64,000 bases of DNA from Sutterella megalosphaeroides (GTDB lineage: Bacteria; Pseudomonadota; Gammaproteobacteria; Burkholderiales; Burkholderiaceae_F), in assembly GCF_003609995.1 (NCBI RefSeq), contig NZ_AP018786.1:692001-756000 (forward strand). Direction: 5' to 3'. Every line of letters begins with the position of its first letter. Within the stretch, counting starts at the first letter, position 1. Under the pieces are notes generated by a model. That model made no database searches. It saw only the letters and a program-made list of their open reading frames with translations, and was not told where the DNA came from. Below are positions 1 through 9,999 of the stretch, piece by piece. Made by a program: the position numbers and the translations under genes.

Positions 1-2
1 CG

Positions 3-1814
<1,812 letters not shown>

Positions 1815-1890
1815 ACCCGACGGGGCCCCGAAAACGGGGCTCCTTCGGCGCCTCCCGCCGGATTCGGTCGAATCTTTGGGGAGCCTCCGA

Positions 1891-1943
1891 GGCCCGAACG
1901 CGTTTCGTTTCGCACGCAACGCCTCGGGCCTTTTCTTTCTTTT
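1891..1943 (+). terminator. Rho-independent terminator of rpoD
   Basis: GGCCCGA (1891-1897) pairs with TCGGGCC (1924-1930), followed by a T-rich run (TTTTCTTTCTTTTT). A smaller GCCCCG/CGGGGC hairpin with an AAAA loop precedes it near 1825 and lacks a T tract. Together they separate rpoD from the tRNA gene downstream. Confidence 0.7.
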
Positions 1944-2053
1944 TCGCAAGGGCAACGCACGAAAATCCGTCCCGAAACGGCGATTCCTCCTCGGTCGCAC
2001 TTAAAATCGAGGAATACGAGCGCAATGCCGCACGCGCGCGCGCCGATCTCGGG

Positions 2054-2059
2054 TACAAT
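2054..2059 (+). promoter_or_regulatory. -10 element of the tRNA promoter
   Basis: TACAAT lies 18 bp before the mature tRNA 5' end, which implies a leader of about 12 nt. No good -35 hexamer is visible at 17 bp; the sequence there is a CG-alternating run. Confidence 0.5.
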
Positions 2060-2077
2060 GCACCTCTTTCCAAAGGC

Positions 2078-2154
2078 GGGCCTGTAGCCAAGTCGGTTAA
2101 GGCAACGGACTCATAATCCGTCGATCCTGGGTTCAAGTCCCAGCGGGCCCACCA
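2078..2154 (+). tRNA. tRNA with CAT anticodon, probably tRNA-Ile2 (lysidine-modified)
   Basis: A complete 77-nt cloverleaf with encoded CCA. The acceptor GGGCCTG pairs with CGGGCCC, the anticodon stem ACGGA/TCCGT encloses loop CTCATAA, and the anticodon CAT is at 2112-2114. CAT can be elongator Met, initiator Met or Ile2. The paired position 1-72 (G-C) excludes initiator. The consecutive C4-G69 and C5-G68 pairs are known recognition features for TilS, which converts C34 to lysidine, so I favour tRNA-Ile(CAU) reading AUA. Elongator tRNA-Met remains possible. Confidence 0.85.
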
Positions 2155-2277
2155 CGCTCCTCTTCACGCACGGTGCGTGTCCCGCCGGCGGGGCGCCCTT
2201 ACGACACCTGCGCGACCGGCAGTGCGGTCGTCTCCTGTTACGGCATCGGCCGCCCCACCTCGGATTTCAAAGTCAGA

Positions 2278-3720
2278 ATGTCTTCCTTCGATCAATTCGG
2301 TCTCGATCCCCGCATTCTTTCCGCCATCGCCCGCATGGGTTACGAAACGCCCACGCCCATTCAGGAAAAGGCGATTCCCGTGGTTTTGAAGGGCGGCGAC
2401 GTGATGGGGGCCGCTCAGACCGGCACGGGGAAGACGGCCGGTTACGGTCTGCCGCTTCTCGGACGCATTCTGCCCAAGGCCAACACCTCGGCTTCGCCCG
2501 CCCGTCACCCGGTGCGCGCGCTGATTCTCGCGCCGACGCGCGAACTCGCGGACCAGGTCTCGACCAATCTCGAAGCCTACGCCAAAGACACGCCGCTTCG
2601 CGTGGGCGTGGTCTACGGTGGGGTCGACATCCGCCCGCAGGCCGACATGCTGCGCCGCGGCGTTGAAGTTCTTACCGCCACCCCCGGCCGCCTGCTCGAC
2701 CACGTCGCGCAGCGCTCCGTCAACCTCTCGCAGGTCGAAGTGGTGGTGCTTGACGAAGCGGACCGCATGCTCGACATGGGGTTCCTCCCCGACATCTCCC
2801 GCATCCTGCAGCTGTTGCCCGCTTCGCGCCAGAGCCTCATGTTCTCGGCGACCTTCTCGCCCGAAATCAAGAAGCTCGCGAAGCAGTTCCTGAAGCCCGA
2901 TCCCGCGCTGATCGAAGTCGCCCGTCAGAACCAGACGGCCGAAACCGTGACGCAGGAAGTCTTCTCGGTGACGGAACGCGACAAGACGGACGTCCTGATC
3001 GACATCCTCAAGACGCGCGGTCCCGAAGGGACGCCGCTCACGCAGGCGATCGTCTTCGTGAACGCGAAGATCACCTGCCGCCGCCTTGCGCGCACGCTCG
3101 AGCGCGTCGGCATCAATGCCGACTCCATCCACGGCGACAAGACGCAGGAAGAGCGTCTGGTGGCGCTCGAAGGCTTCAAGTCGGGCGCGATCCACGTGCT
3201 CGTCGCGACCGACGTTGCGGCCCGAGGGCTCGATATCAAAGAGCTCCCCTACGTCATCAATTACGACGTTCCCTATTGCGCCGAAGACTACGTGCACCGC
3301 ATCGGCCGCACGGGTCGTGCGGGTGCGAAGGGCGTGGCGACGATGCTCGCCACTCCCGCGGATGCGCGTCTCGTCGAAGCGATCGAAAAGCTCACGAAGC
3401 AGACCTTTGCTCCCGTGCCGCTCACGCCCCAGCCCCGTCGCCGCAACGCCCAGCGTCGCGCCCCGACCGGCGCCGACCGCGTCGATACGCCCGAAGACGA
3501 ACGTCTCGCCCGCGAACGCGCCCGCGCGTACGTGCCGCCCTCGCAGCGTCAGCGCGATCCGATTTTCGACATGCCCTACCTCGAACACGCCGCTTCGAAG
3601 CCCCGCGAGGAAACGCCCGCGTACTTCGAACGCCGCGAAACGAAGAAGCGCCCCGTGGCGGCGCTTCTCGGGGGCTTCCGCTTCGCGCGATCGAACGCGA
3701 AGACGGATGCGAACCGCTGA
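2278..3720 (+). CDS. rhlE: DEAD-box ATP-dependent RNA helicase, RhlE type
   Basis: A cytosolic RNA helicase used in rRNA maturation and RNA turnover. The 480-residue protein has the whole motif series: Q motif (PTPIQ), motif I AQTGTGKT, Ia PTRELA, II DEAD, III SAT, and in the second RecA domain the VATDVAARGLD and HRIGRTGR motifs. A basic, low-complexity tail of about 100 residues follows. The chosen start (ATG 2278, MSSFDQFGL) matches the usual N-terminus of RhlE; an upstream open frame to 2173 looks non-coding. No good Shine-Dalgarno is visible. RhlE is preferred over DbpA or SrmB from the core motifs and absence of an RNA-binding C-terminal domain, but the exact paralog is not certain. Confidence 0.9.
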   Translation: MSSFDQFGLDPRILSAIARMGYETPTPIQEKAIPVVLKGGDVMGAAQTGTGKTAGYGLPLLGRILPKANTSASPARHPVRALILAPTRELADQVSTNLEAYAKDTPLRVGVVYGGVDIRPQADMLRRGVEVLTATPGRLLDHVAQRSVNLSQVEVVVLDEADRMLDMGFLPDISRILQLLPASRQSLMFSATFSPEIKKLAKQFLKPDPALIEVARQNQTAETVTQEVFSVTERDKTDVLIDILKTRGPEGTPLTQAIVFVNAKITCRRLARTLERVGINADSIHGDKTQEERLVALEGFKSGAIHVLVATDVAARGLDIKELPYVINYDVPYCAEDYVHRIGRTGRAGAKGVATMLATPADARLVEAIEKLTKQTFAPVPLTPQPRRRNAQRRAPTGADRVDTPEDERLARERARAYVPPSQRQRDPIFDMPYLEHAASKPREETPAYFERRETKKRPVAALLGGFRFARSNAKTDANR

Positions 3721-3759
3721 GAACCGCTGAGATTTTGGCTCCGACCGAAACCAAAACAA

Positions 3760-3795
3760 CGCCCCGCGCAGCACGACGGCTCCGCGGGGCGTTTT
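3760..3795. terminator. Bidirectional terminator between rhlE and bioB
   Basis: CGCCCCGCG (3760-3768) pairs with CGCGGGGCG (3783-3791), followed by TTTT on the + strand and preceded by an A-rich stretch that gives T residues on the - strand. It serves the converging genes on both sides. Confidence 0.85.
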
Positions 3796-3821
3796 GCGTT
3801 CGGCCTTCCGGCTTTCGGCGG

Positions 3822-4817
3822 TCAGGCGCGCGAGGCGTTCGTGTCGCCTTCAACCTCAACTTCAAGCGCGTAGCCCGCTTCGAGCGCGAGCTTTCGGTCT
3901 TCGGCCGGGGCGGCTCCCGCCGTCGTGAGCATGTCCCCGGAAATCGCCGCGTTGATCCCGATGCGAAGCGCCTCGCGCACGGTTTCGGGCGAAAGCGACA
4001 GTCGACCGCCCGCAAAGCGAAGCGCCGCCTGCGGATGAATCAAGCGAAAGAGGGCCATCGTACGAAGGATTTCTTCGGATGCGAGCGGCCGGCTCCCTTC
4101 AAGCGGCGTTCCTCCGATCGGAACGAGCACGTTGATGGGAATCGACGGGACATCGAGGTCTCGGAGTTCGATCGCGAGGTCGATCCGGTCTTCGAGCGTT
4201 TCGCCCATGCCGATGATCCCGCCCGAACAGACCTCCAGACCCGCCTCGCGCGCGGCGCGCAGCACGGCTTTTTTGTCTTCCGGCGTGTGGCTCGTGCAGA
4301 CGGAGGGAAAGTACCCCGCCGAGCTTTCGAGGTTGCAGTGGATGCGCTCGACGCCGGCCTCTTTGAGGATGCGAAGTTCGTCGGGGCGCAAAAGCCCGAG
4401 CGAAACGCACACTTCGAGGTTCGTGTGCGTCTTCAGGGCGCGCACTGCCTCGACGATCGAGCGCAGTTCCCGGGCGGAGGGTTTGCGGCCGCTCGTCACA
4501 AGCGAAAAGCGCGTCAAGCCCTCGCGCTCGGCGCGGCGCGCGGCTTCGAGAATCGTTTCCGCGGGAAGAAAATCGTGCACGACGCAGTTCGTCGACCAGT
4601 GCCGGGACTGGGCGCACCAGCGGCAGTTTTCGCCGCAGCGACCCGACTTCGCGTTCACGATGCCGCAGAGGTTGAAGGTGCGGCTTGCGCACCGTTTCGT
4701 CACCTCGGCCGCCGTGTCGAAAAGGTCCGCCGCGGGAAGGCGAGCGGCGGCAAGCGCCTCCTCGCGCGTCAAACCGCCCGCGAGGGCGCGTTGCAAAAGT
4801 TCCTCGAGAACCGCCAT
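3822..4817 (-). CDS. bioB: Biotin synthase BioB
   Basis: Radical-SAM enzyme that inserts sulfur into dethiobiotin, the last step of biotin synthesis. The 331-residue protein carries the radical-SAM cluster motif CGENCRWCAQS and the BioB-type segments NLESSAGYFPSVC, SGGIIGMGET and NVLVPIGGTPLEG. ATG 4817 (MAVLEELLQ) gives the usual length; an upstream in-frame ATG at 4883 adds 22 residues that look like leader sequence and overlap a promoter-like TATGCT. It stands alone here, with no bioA, bioD or bioF beside it, so the rest of the pathway must be elsewhere or biotin precursors are taken up. Confidence 0.95.
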   Translation of the reverse strand: MAVLEELLQRALAGGLTREEALAAARLPAADLFDTAAEVTKRCASRTFNLCGIVNAKSGRCGENCRWCAQSRHWSTNCVVHDFLPAETILEAARRAEREGLTRFSLVTSGRKPSARELRSIVEAVRALKTHTNLEVCVSLGLLRPDELRILKEAGVERIHCNLESSAGYFPSVCTSHTPEDKKAVLRAAREAGLEVCSGGIIGMGETLEDRIDLAIELRDLDVPSIPINVLVPIGGTPLEGSRPLASEEILRTMALFRLIHPQAALRFAGGRLSLSPETVREALRIGINAAISGDMLTTAGAAPAEDRKLALEAGYALEVEVEGDTNASRA

Positions 4818-4934
4818 ATCGATCGTCCGTTGTGTGTTTATCGGGAAAAAGGAAGCATAGCGGAAGCGTGCGCCTTCCGACATGCCTTAAGCGATCCCGC
4901 GTAGCGCGTTTGGGGGATCCGTCGGTCGGTCGCC

Positions 4935-5142
4935 TTGAAAAAATCCGTTTCCCGTAAGAAAATTTCCCTTACGACATTGCGAGTTGAGGGTCCTCTCCCT
5001 CACGCCAACCTGCCTTACCCGGGCAAGGTGGTCGCTCCTACGGGCAAATGTGGTCGGTTTCGCGGAAGCCGACAATTGTTCGGGTACACCCAGTGTGAAC
5101 CTCTCGCAGTCGTTGTATGCGGGAGGTTTTTTCGTACCTCCC
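4935..5142 (+). ncRNA. Candidate structured leader RNA or small RNA with attenuator
   Basis: No protein gene fits here, but the + strand has an ordered transcription unit. A promoter-like pair TTGAAA (4935-4940) and GAAAAT (4958-4963), 17 bp apart, is followed by hairpins TGAGGG/CCCTCA (4985-5002) and GTCGGTT/AGCCGAC (5053-5073). It ends in an 11-bp terminator stem (5098-5108 with 5118-5128, one G-T pair) and six Ts. TTGCGAG at 4977-4983 can instead pair with CTCGCAG at 5103-5109, which would break the terminator stem. That is the layout of a riboswitch or attenuator controlling the AbrB-like gene at 5248, or of a free RNA of about 165 nt. It matched no known class that I can recall. Confidence 0.4.
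5098..5132 (+). terminator. Intrinsic terminator inside the leader
   Basis: AACCTCTCGCA pairs with TGCGGGAGGTT around a 9-nt loop, followed by TTTTTT (5127-5132). GGGAGGT (5121-5127) can also pair with ACCTCCC (5136-5142), a third mutually exclusive structure. Confidence 0.75.
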
Positions 5143-5247
5143 GGTTGGAAATCGGTTTGTGAGGGGCCTCGGGCCCCGGGGCGGATTTGTTTCCGGATTG
5201 CCGCGCCCGACACGGTGTCGAAGTCGGCTAAAGAGGAGTGACACACT

Positions 5248-5487
5248 ATGGTGCATCGTCTGACGATCAAGGGGCAGGTTACGATCCCCAAGGACATTCG
5301 CGAATTGCTCGGCCTGCGCGAAGGCAATTCCTGCGTGGAATTCGCGGTGGCGCCCGACGGCAGCGTCGTCGTGCGCAAGGCGCAGCCCGTGGCGCCGAAG
5401 CGTGAAACGGGCCCCGGCCCCCGCTCGCGCCTTCGCCGCCAGTTGAACACCCCGCGCGTGAATTTCGCGGCGACGCTCGCCGCCTGA
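5248..5487 (+). CDS. AbrB/MazE-like swapped-hairpin DNA-binding protein
   Basis: A 79-residue protein whose first 50 residues fit the AbrB/SpoVT fold (HRLTIKGQVTIPKDIRELLGLREG, then a VVVRKA strand), the DNA-binding half of many antitoxins and small regulators. The last 30 residues are basic and Pro/Arg-rich, with no family I recognise. GAGGAG precedes the ATG at good spacing. No toxin gene lies next to it: downstream is tRNA-Glu on the other strand. It is therefore a solitary regulator or an orphan antitoxin. It lies behind a candidate attenuator (5098-5132), so its own expression may be controlled by early termination. Confidence 0.75.
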   Translation: MVHRLTIKGQVTIPKDIRELLGLREGNSCVEFAVAPDGSVVVRKAQPVAPKRETGPGPRSRLRRQLNTPRVNFAATLAA

Positions 5488-5652
5488 TTCCGCGCCATAC
5501 CGCTCGAAAGTGCGGTGCGGCCCGATCGGTTTTCGGTCTCTTTTGCCGTCGGGTTCAGGGAAAAACATTCGGCTCTCGATGCCTGCGTGCGTCGGGAGCC
5601 TTTTTTCGTCGCGCGAAAAGAGTGCGCCCGGCATTTTCCGTTTTTCGGGCAA

Positions 5653-5692
5653 CAAAAAACCCGCCGGGCCGCAAGCGGCCGCCGAGCGGGGC
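5653..5692 (-). terminator. Terminator of the tRNA-Glu transcript
   Basis: Read on the - strand, CCCGC(5692 side) and GCGGG flank a GC-rich inner hairpin and are followed by TTTTTT. It lies about 35 bp beyond the tRNA 3' end. Confidence 0.75.
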
Positions 5693-5725
5693 GTTCGGAG
5701 TCGTTCGATGCTGTTCGATGTCGAT

Positions 5726-5801
5726 TGGCGTCCCCAATGGGAGTCGAACCCATGTTCGCAGCGTGAGGGGCTGCTGTCCTAGGCCTCTAGACGATAGGGA
5801 C
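5726..5801 (-). tRNA. tRNA-Glu (CTC) with an unusual C33
   Basis: A complete 76-nt cloverleaf with encoded CCA. The acceptor GTCCCTA pairs with TGGGGAC (one T-G), the D arm GTCTAGAGGCCTAGGAC is the tRNA-Glu form, and the anticodon stem GCAGC/GCTGC encloses CCCTCAC (5763-5769), giving anticodon CTC for GAG. Position 33, almost always U, is C here. The gene lies immediately downstream of gltX on the same strand but has its own TAGAAT -10 element (5823-5828) and an intervening terminator. Confidence 0.92.
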
Positions 5802-5822
5802 GTTCATGAAGCAGAGAAGAAA

Positions 5823-5828
5823 ATTCTA
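5823..5828 (-). promoter_or_regulatory. -10 element of the tRNA-Glu promoter
   Basis: TAGAAT on the - strand, 22 bp before the tRNA 5' end. No convincing -35 is visible. It lies after the gltX terminator, so the tRNA is transcribed separately. Confidence 0.45.
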
Positions 5829-5949
5829 CGCCCGCACTCTCGCAGGCGGCGCACGGCGACCGTGCGAACCTTTGAGCCAAAGCAAAAGGTCGGGCATTCC
5901 GAACCGAAGTTTGAAAAACGCCGAACCGAAGGCGCAAAAACGCGGAAAT

Positions 5950-5982
5950 AAAAAGCCCGCCCGAGCGGACTCGGGCGGGCTT
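5950..5982 (-). terminator. Terminator of gltX
   Basis: On the - strand AAGCCCGCCCGAG pairs with CTCGGGCGGGCTT, followed by TTTTATTT. A textbook intrinsic terminator 40 bp after the gltX stop. Confidence 0.92.
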
Positions 5983-6021
5983 GGAGAGGGATCAACCTCT
6001 TGGGATCGAACGCTTCCGGGA

Positions 6022-7416
6022 TCAGGCGAGCGCGGCCTTGATGCGGTTGAGGACGTTCTCTTTGCCGATCAGGCAGAGCGTCACGTCGATTTGGGGCGTG
6101 CGGTCCGCGGCGCAAACGACGACGCGAAGCGGCGTGGCGAGCACCTTCATCGAGATACCCTGTTCTTCCATCACGGCCTGGATGCAGTGATAGACGTTTT
6201 CGGGGGTCATGTCGGCCAAGGCTTCGAGCTTTTCGCCGAAGAGCTTCAGGGCTTCGCGACCGCCGTTCTCAAGCGCGGCTTGAGCGGTTTCCGGATCGAC
6301 CTTCGGTTCGACGTAGAAGAAGAGCGCGGCGTCGGCGAGCTTTTCGAGCGTGGCCGAGCGGGACTTCAGAAGACCGCACACCGCCTTGAGGCAGGGGCCG
6401 CCTTCCACCTTGCCGCCGCGGGCTTCGATGCGGGGAGCGGCGAGTTCGGCGAGGCGCGCGTCGTCGGCTTCCTTCATGTACTGCTGGTTGAGCCACTCGA
6501 GCTTCTTCCAGTCGATGCGGGCGGCGGCACGCGAGCAGTCGGCGAGTTCGAACACTTGGGCGAGTTCGTCGCGGGAGAACTTCTCCATGTTGCCGTGGCC
6601 CCAGCCGAGACGGGCGAGGTAGTTGAAGATGGCTTCGGGGAGGTAGCCCTGACGTTCGTATTCGAGCACCGACACCGTGCCGTGACGCTTCGAGAGCTTC
6701 TGGCCGTCCTGACCGCAGATGAGCGGCAGGTGCGCGAAGACCGGCACTTCGGCGCCGAGCGCGTTGTAGATGTTGATCTGACGGGGCGTGTTGTTGATGT
6801 GGTCGGCACCGCGAATGACGTGGCTCACCTTCATGTCCCAGTCGTCGACGACGACGGCGAAGTTGTAGGTGGGGATGCCGTTGCGCATGATGATGAGGTC
6901 GTCGAGCTCGCTGTTGGCGACCGTGATCGGGCCGTAGACCGCGTCGTTCCACGTGACGGCGCCCTCGTCCGGATTGCGGAAGCGAATCACGGGCTGGACG
7001 CCCTCGGGGATGGGCTTGCCGACGCAGTTTTCGGGACGCCAGCGGCCGTCGTAGCGCGGCTTCAGCCCGCGGGCCTTCTGGTCTTCGCGCATCGCGTCGA
7101 GCTCTTCGGGCGTCGCATAGCAGTAGTAGGCGCGACCGTCGGCGAGCATCTGATCGACCACTTCCTTGTAGCGTTCGAGACGGTCCATCTGATAGATGGG
7201 GCCTTCGTCGTAGTCGAGGTTGAGCCACTTCATGCCGTCGAGAATGACCTGAACGGCTTCCTTCGTCGAGCGGACCTGGTCCGTGTCTTCGATGCGAAGG
7301 AGGAACTTGCCGCCGAAGTGGCGGGCCACGGCCCAGCAGTAGATGGCCGTACGGGCCGTACCGAGATGCATCATGCCCGTGGGGCTCGGAGCGATGCGGG
7401 TGCGAATTTCTTTCAT
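6022..7416 (-). CDS. gltX: Glutamyl-tRNA synthetase
   Basis: Charges tRNA-Glu with glutamate in the cytosol. The 464-residue class I synthetase begins MKEIRTRIAPSPTG, with the HIGH-equivalent HLGTART right after it and the KMSKS-equivalent KLSKRHG near residue 240, then the alpha-helical anticodon-binding C-terminal half. ATG 7416 was chosen because the family starts at the RIAPSPTG strand; 45 codons of open frame upstream are arginine- and proline-rich and unlike any GltX. A tRNA-Glu gene lies just downstream. The related GluQ enzyme is also in this window (from 63436), so both members of the family are present. Confidence 0.97.
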   Translation of the reverse strand: MKEIRTRIAPSPTGMMHLGTARTAIYCWAVARHFGGKFLLRIEDTDQVRSTKEAVQVILDGMKWLNLDYDEGPIYQMDRLERYKEVVDQMLADGRAYYCYATPEELDAMREDQKARGLKPRYDGRWRPENCVGKPIPEGVQPVIRFRNPDEGAVTWNDAVYGPITVANSELDDLIIMRNGIPTYNFAVVVDDWDMKVSHVIRGADHINNTPRQINIYNALGAEVPVFAHLPLICGQDGQKLSKRHGTVSVLEYERQGYLPEAIFNYLARLGWGHGNMEKFSRDELAQVFELADCSRAAARIDWKKLEWLNQQYMKEADDARLAELAAPRIEARGGKVEGGPCLKAVCGLLKSRSATLEKLADAALFFYVEPKVDPETAQAALENGGREALKLFGEKLEALADMTPENVYHCIQAVMEEQGISMKVLATPLRVVVCAADRTPQIDVTLCLIGKENVLNRIKAALA

Positions 7417-7606
7417 GGAATTTTTCGGCGTAAAGAGCCGCGCAGTCGTACGCGGGAGGAGCGCCGCTCCTCGGTTGGTGAACGCATGCCGATCGCCGGT
7501 TCTCGGCATGCGCCTCGATGGGCGCGGCGGACCGGGCGTCGCAAAAGGCAAATTTTAGCACTCGCCGTCGGACCTTCGCCGCGGATGCCGCTCGAGGCGA
7601 CGGGAA

Positions 7607-7646
7607 GCAAAACGGGGAGCGCACTGCAGTGCACTCCCCGTTTTGA
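7607..7646. terminator. Bidirectional terminator with nested palindrome
   Basis: AAAACGGGGAG (7609-7619) pairs with CTCCCCGTTTT (7634-7644), enclosing GCACTGCAGTGC, itself a perfect 12-bp palindrome. It follows the DUF401 gene on the - strand, just before gltX. Confidence 0.9.
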
Positions 7647-7672
7647 AGGCTTTCACCGAGGGCTTGAAGGCA

Positions 7673-8896
7673 TCAAGCGGCCGTCAACGCGTACCAGGCC
7701 GAGAAGACCGCCAGCACGAGGACTTCCATCACCACGACGGGTGCGAGCGTTTTGAAGAAGTCCGACTTGAAGTAGTCGACCGTGATCGTGAGGCACACGT
7801 GGGTGGGGGTCACCATCTGGCCCGCCACGCCGAAAACGAGTGCGAGGCCCGCAAGGTCGAGACTCCCCGGGGCGATCCCCGCCACGATCGGCATCATGAT
7901 CGCCACGTGCCCCTGGCTCATGCCGGTCAAAACCCCGATCACGAAGCTCGTCACGCCGACGATCACCGGAACGGGGAGGGCGGAACCGACGAAGGCGTCG
8001 ATGATTTCGGAGAGGACGCCCGTCGAGGTGAGAAGGCCGATGAAGTAGAGAATGCAAAGGACGTTCAGGATGAGCTTCACGTCGAGCGCCCCGAGGAAGA
8101 CGTCTTTGACGCCCACGGGACGGCGCGCAAGCGCGAGAACGGGCACCATGGCCGCCACCACGAGCCCCATCGCCACGGCGGCCGAGACGTCGAACGCCAT
8201 CATGAGAACGACGTTGACGAGTACGGGCGCGAAAGCAAGCGTGATGTTGAGGGCGTTGAGGCGTCGCAACTCGGGCGTCGCTTTCTCGTGCGTCTTCTTT
8301 TCTTCGAAGCGTAGCGGTCGGATGAGCACAAGCCACCCGATCGCAAAGGCCGCGACCGCGAGCCACGCGAGGTGCACGACGAGGGCGGAAACGGAAATCC
8401 CGATGATCGAGCACGCGAGAATCATGCCCGGGATGATGGGGCTGCAGAACTCGCAGACGTGACGGAACCAGAAGTTGATGGCCGCTTTGCTTTCCTGGGA
8501 GATCGTCGCGCCGCGGCTTGCCTGATCGACGATCGGCGCCGAAAAGCGGGCGCCCCCGACGCTCGGCAAGAGTCCGAGGAAGGCGGGCATCGCCGAGAGC
8601 GTCACGCGCGTGGAGCGGAAGATCCGGTTGAGCGCCGCGACCATGCCTTTGAGGGTCCCCGAGCGGCGGAGCTGAATCTCAAGGCACATCACGAAGTACA
8701 GAGCGAAGAGCAGGTCGTACGTTCTCTCGAGCGTCGCGGTCGTGACGGCCGCATCGACGAGACTCGCGACGGTGCGGTCTTCGGCCAGCCAGAACACAAG
8801 ACCCCCGGCGAGAATCGAGGGGCCGATGGGTACTCGAAAGCGCAAAAGAACGACGATCACGAGGATCGCGAGCGCGAGAATGAGAAAGATGTTCAT
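7673..8896 (-). CDS. DUF401-family integral membrane protein, probable transporter
   Basis: A 407-residue, very hydrophobic protein with about ten membrane segments. Features visible are an N-terminal MNIFLILALAILVIVVLL helix, the loop LPSVGGARFSAPIVDQAS, the segment FCSPIIPGMILACSIIG, and the C-terminal TGMSQGHVAIMMPIVAG and VTPTHVCLTITVDYFK stretches. These match the DUF401 (TIGR00529) family of prokaryotic membrane proteins, which resemble anion or carboxylate transporters, but no substrate is established. The AEC carrier gene lies 188 bp upstream on the same strand, so they may be co-transcribed. Confidence 0.8.
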   Translation of the reverse strand: MNIFLILALAILVIVVLLRFRVPIGPSILAGGLVFWLAEDRTVASLVDAAVTTATLERTYDLLFALYFVMCLEIQLRRSGTLKGMVAALNRIFRSTRVTLSAMPAFLGLLPSVGGARFSAPIVDQASRGATISQESKAAINFWFRHVCEFCSPIIPGMILACSIIGISVSALVVHLAWLAVAAFAIGWLVLIRPLRFEEKKTHEKATPELRRLNALNITLAFAPVLVNVVLMMAFDVSAAVAMGLVVAAMVPVLALARRPVGVKDVFLGALDVKLILNVLCILYFIGLLTSTGVLSEIIDAFVGSALPVPVIVGVTSFVIGVLTGMSQGHVAIMMPIVAGIAPGSLDLAGLALVFGVAGQMVTPTHVCLTITVDYFKSDFFKTLAPVVVMEVLVLAVFSAWYALTAA

Positions 8897-9059
8897 GGTT
8901 CTTGTCGGCCGGCGCCCGGTCGAAGGGCGGCAGGCCTTTTCCTTTTAATGGTCGTGCCGCTCGGGCGGTTCGCAAGCGGCGTGTGACCACAATGATGCGC
9001 CTTTTGGCGCCAGTTTGCCTTCCGAGCGCGCCAAGGGCGCGGGCAGGTTCGCCCGCAGA

Positions 9060-9081
9060 GCGCTCGACGTGCGTCGAGCGC
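9060..9081 (-). other. Hairpin after the AEC carrier stop codon
   Basis: GCGCTCGAC and GTCGAGCGC form a perfect 9-bp stem with loop GTGC, directly after the stop codon on the - strand. No T tract follows, so it is more likely an mRNA-stabilising hairpin than a terminator. Confidence 0.5.
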
Positions 9082-9084
9082 CGA

Positions 9085-9999
9085 TCAGAGTACGGCCGCG
9101 AGCACCGACATCATGACGATCGCGACACCGACGCTCATACTCGAAAGGTTGGCGGCAAGCGCCAGGTCCCCTTCCATTTTTGCCGTATAGATTAGGTTCA
9201 TCGCGGGCACGGGACTGAAGGCGACGAGCGCGAGCGCGCGACGCACTTCAAGGTCGAAGGGAAGCAGGAAGTAGAAGGCCGCCGCCAGCGCCGCTTGCAT
9301 GACGAAGCGCTCCCCGAGGAGCTTCAGAAGGCGCTTCATCGTCCCGGGCGGCATCGAAATGTTGATCGACTCCCCGACCATGATCATACATAAGAAGGTG
9401 TTGGCGCTTGCCGCAACGGACGTGCACGTCGTGACGGCGTCAGGGAGACGAATCGACGCGAACGAAAGAACGAGCATCAGCATGTAGCTTAAGGTCGGGC
9501 CCGAGCGCAGGAGCTTTCCGCCGACGTTTTTCACCGCACCCCAGGCGGTCGTCTTCTCTTTGGCGCCCGCGACGACCGCGTAGGTGCCGCCCGCCGACAT
9601 GACGGAGTTGCCGATGTCGAAGACGATCGTCGTGAGAAAGCCCGCCCCGGGGTAGAAGGCCTGAATGTACGGAATGGCAAAGGGCCCGATCGAAAAGCCC
9701 GAGAGGTTCAGACGGTCGAAGGCGCGCGTGTCTTCGTCGGGCGCTTTGCGCGCGAAGAGCGTGGCGATCCCGAGAAAGAGGAGGTTCGAAAGAAACCCGA
9801 GAAGCGCGACCCAAACCATGTCGCCCGTCACGGCGACGCCGTTCAGCCCCGTTATGACCACACACGGGAGCGTCACGCACAAGACGAGGCCGCTCACGGC
9901 ATGAAAGGCTTCGGCGCGAAGGATCTCAAGCCGTCGGAGGAGGTAGCCGAGAAAAATGAAAAGCGCGAGCGAAAGAACTTTGGCGGTTCCGGTATCCAT
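9085..9999 (-). CDS. AEC-family (auxin efflux carrier type) transporter
   Basis: A 304-residue inner-membrane protein with about ten predicted segments in two halves. The AEC pattern is visible: an N-terminal FLGYLLRRLEIL helix, PCVVITGLNG, NLSGFSIGPFAIPYIQAFYP, a conserved FDIGNS, and a C-terminal SPVPAMNLIYTAKMEGD. In bacteria this family moves malate, malonate or other organic anions; the substrate here is not known. The first gene of a likely two-gene unit with the DUF401 gene. Nothing recognisable lies in the 150 bp between its start and queH. Confidence 0.85.
   Translation of the reverse strand: MDTGTAKVLSLALFIFLGYLLRRLEILRAEAFHAVSGLVLCVTLPCVVITGLNGVAVTGDMVWVALLGFLSNLLFLGIATLFARKAPDEDTRAFDRLNLSGFSIGPFAIPYIQAFYPGAGFLTTIVFDIGNSVMSAGGTYAVVAGAKEKTTAWGAVKNVGGKLLRSGPTLSYMLMLVLSFASIRLPDAVTTCTSVAASANTFLCMIMVGESINISMPPGTMKRLLKLLGERFVMQAALAAAFYFLLPFDLEVRRALALVAFSPVPAMNLIYTAKMEGDLALAANLSSMSVGVAIVMMSVLAAVL

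Noticed and set aside
4935-5142. 6S, SRP, tmRNA or RNase P RNA at this site
   Set aside because: The diagnostic conserved sequences, such as the GGAAGCAG loop of SRP RNA, are absent, and the terminator-antiterminator layout points to a leader instead.
5248-5487. A toxin-antitoxin pair with the AbrB-like protein
   Set aside because: No toxin-like gene is adjacent on either side; the next feature is tRNA-Glu on the other strand.
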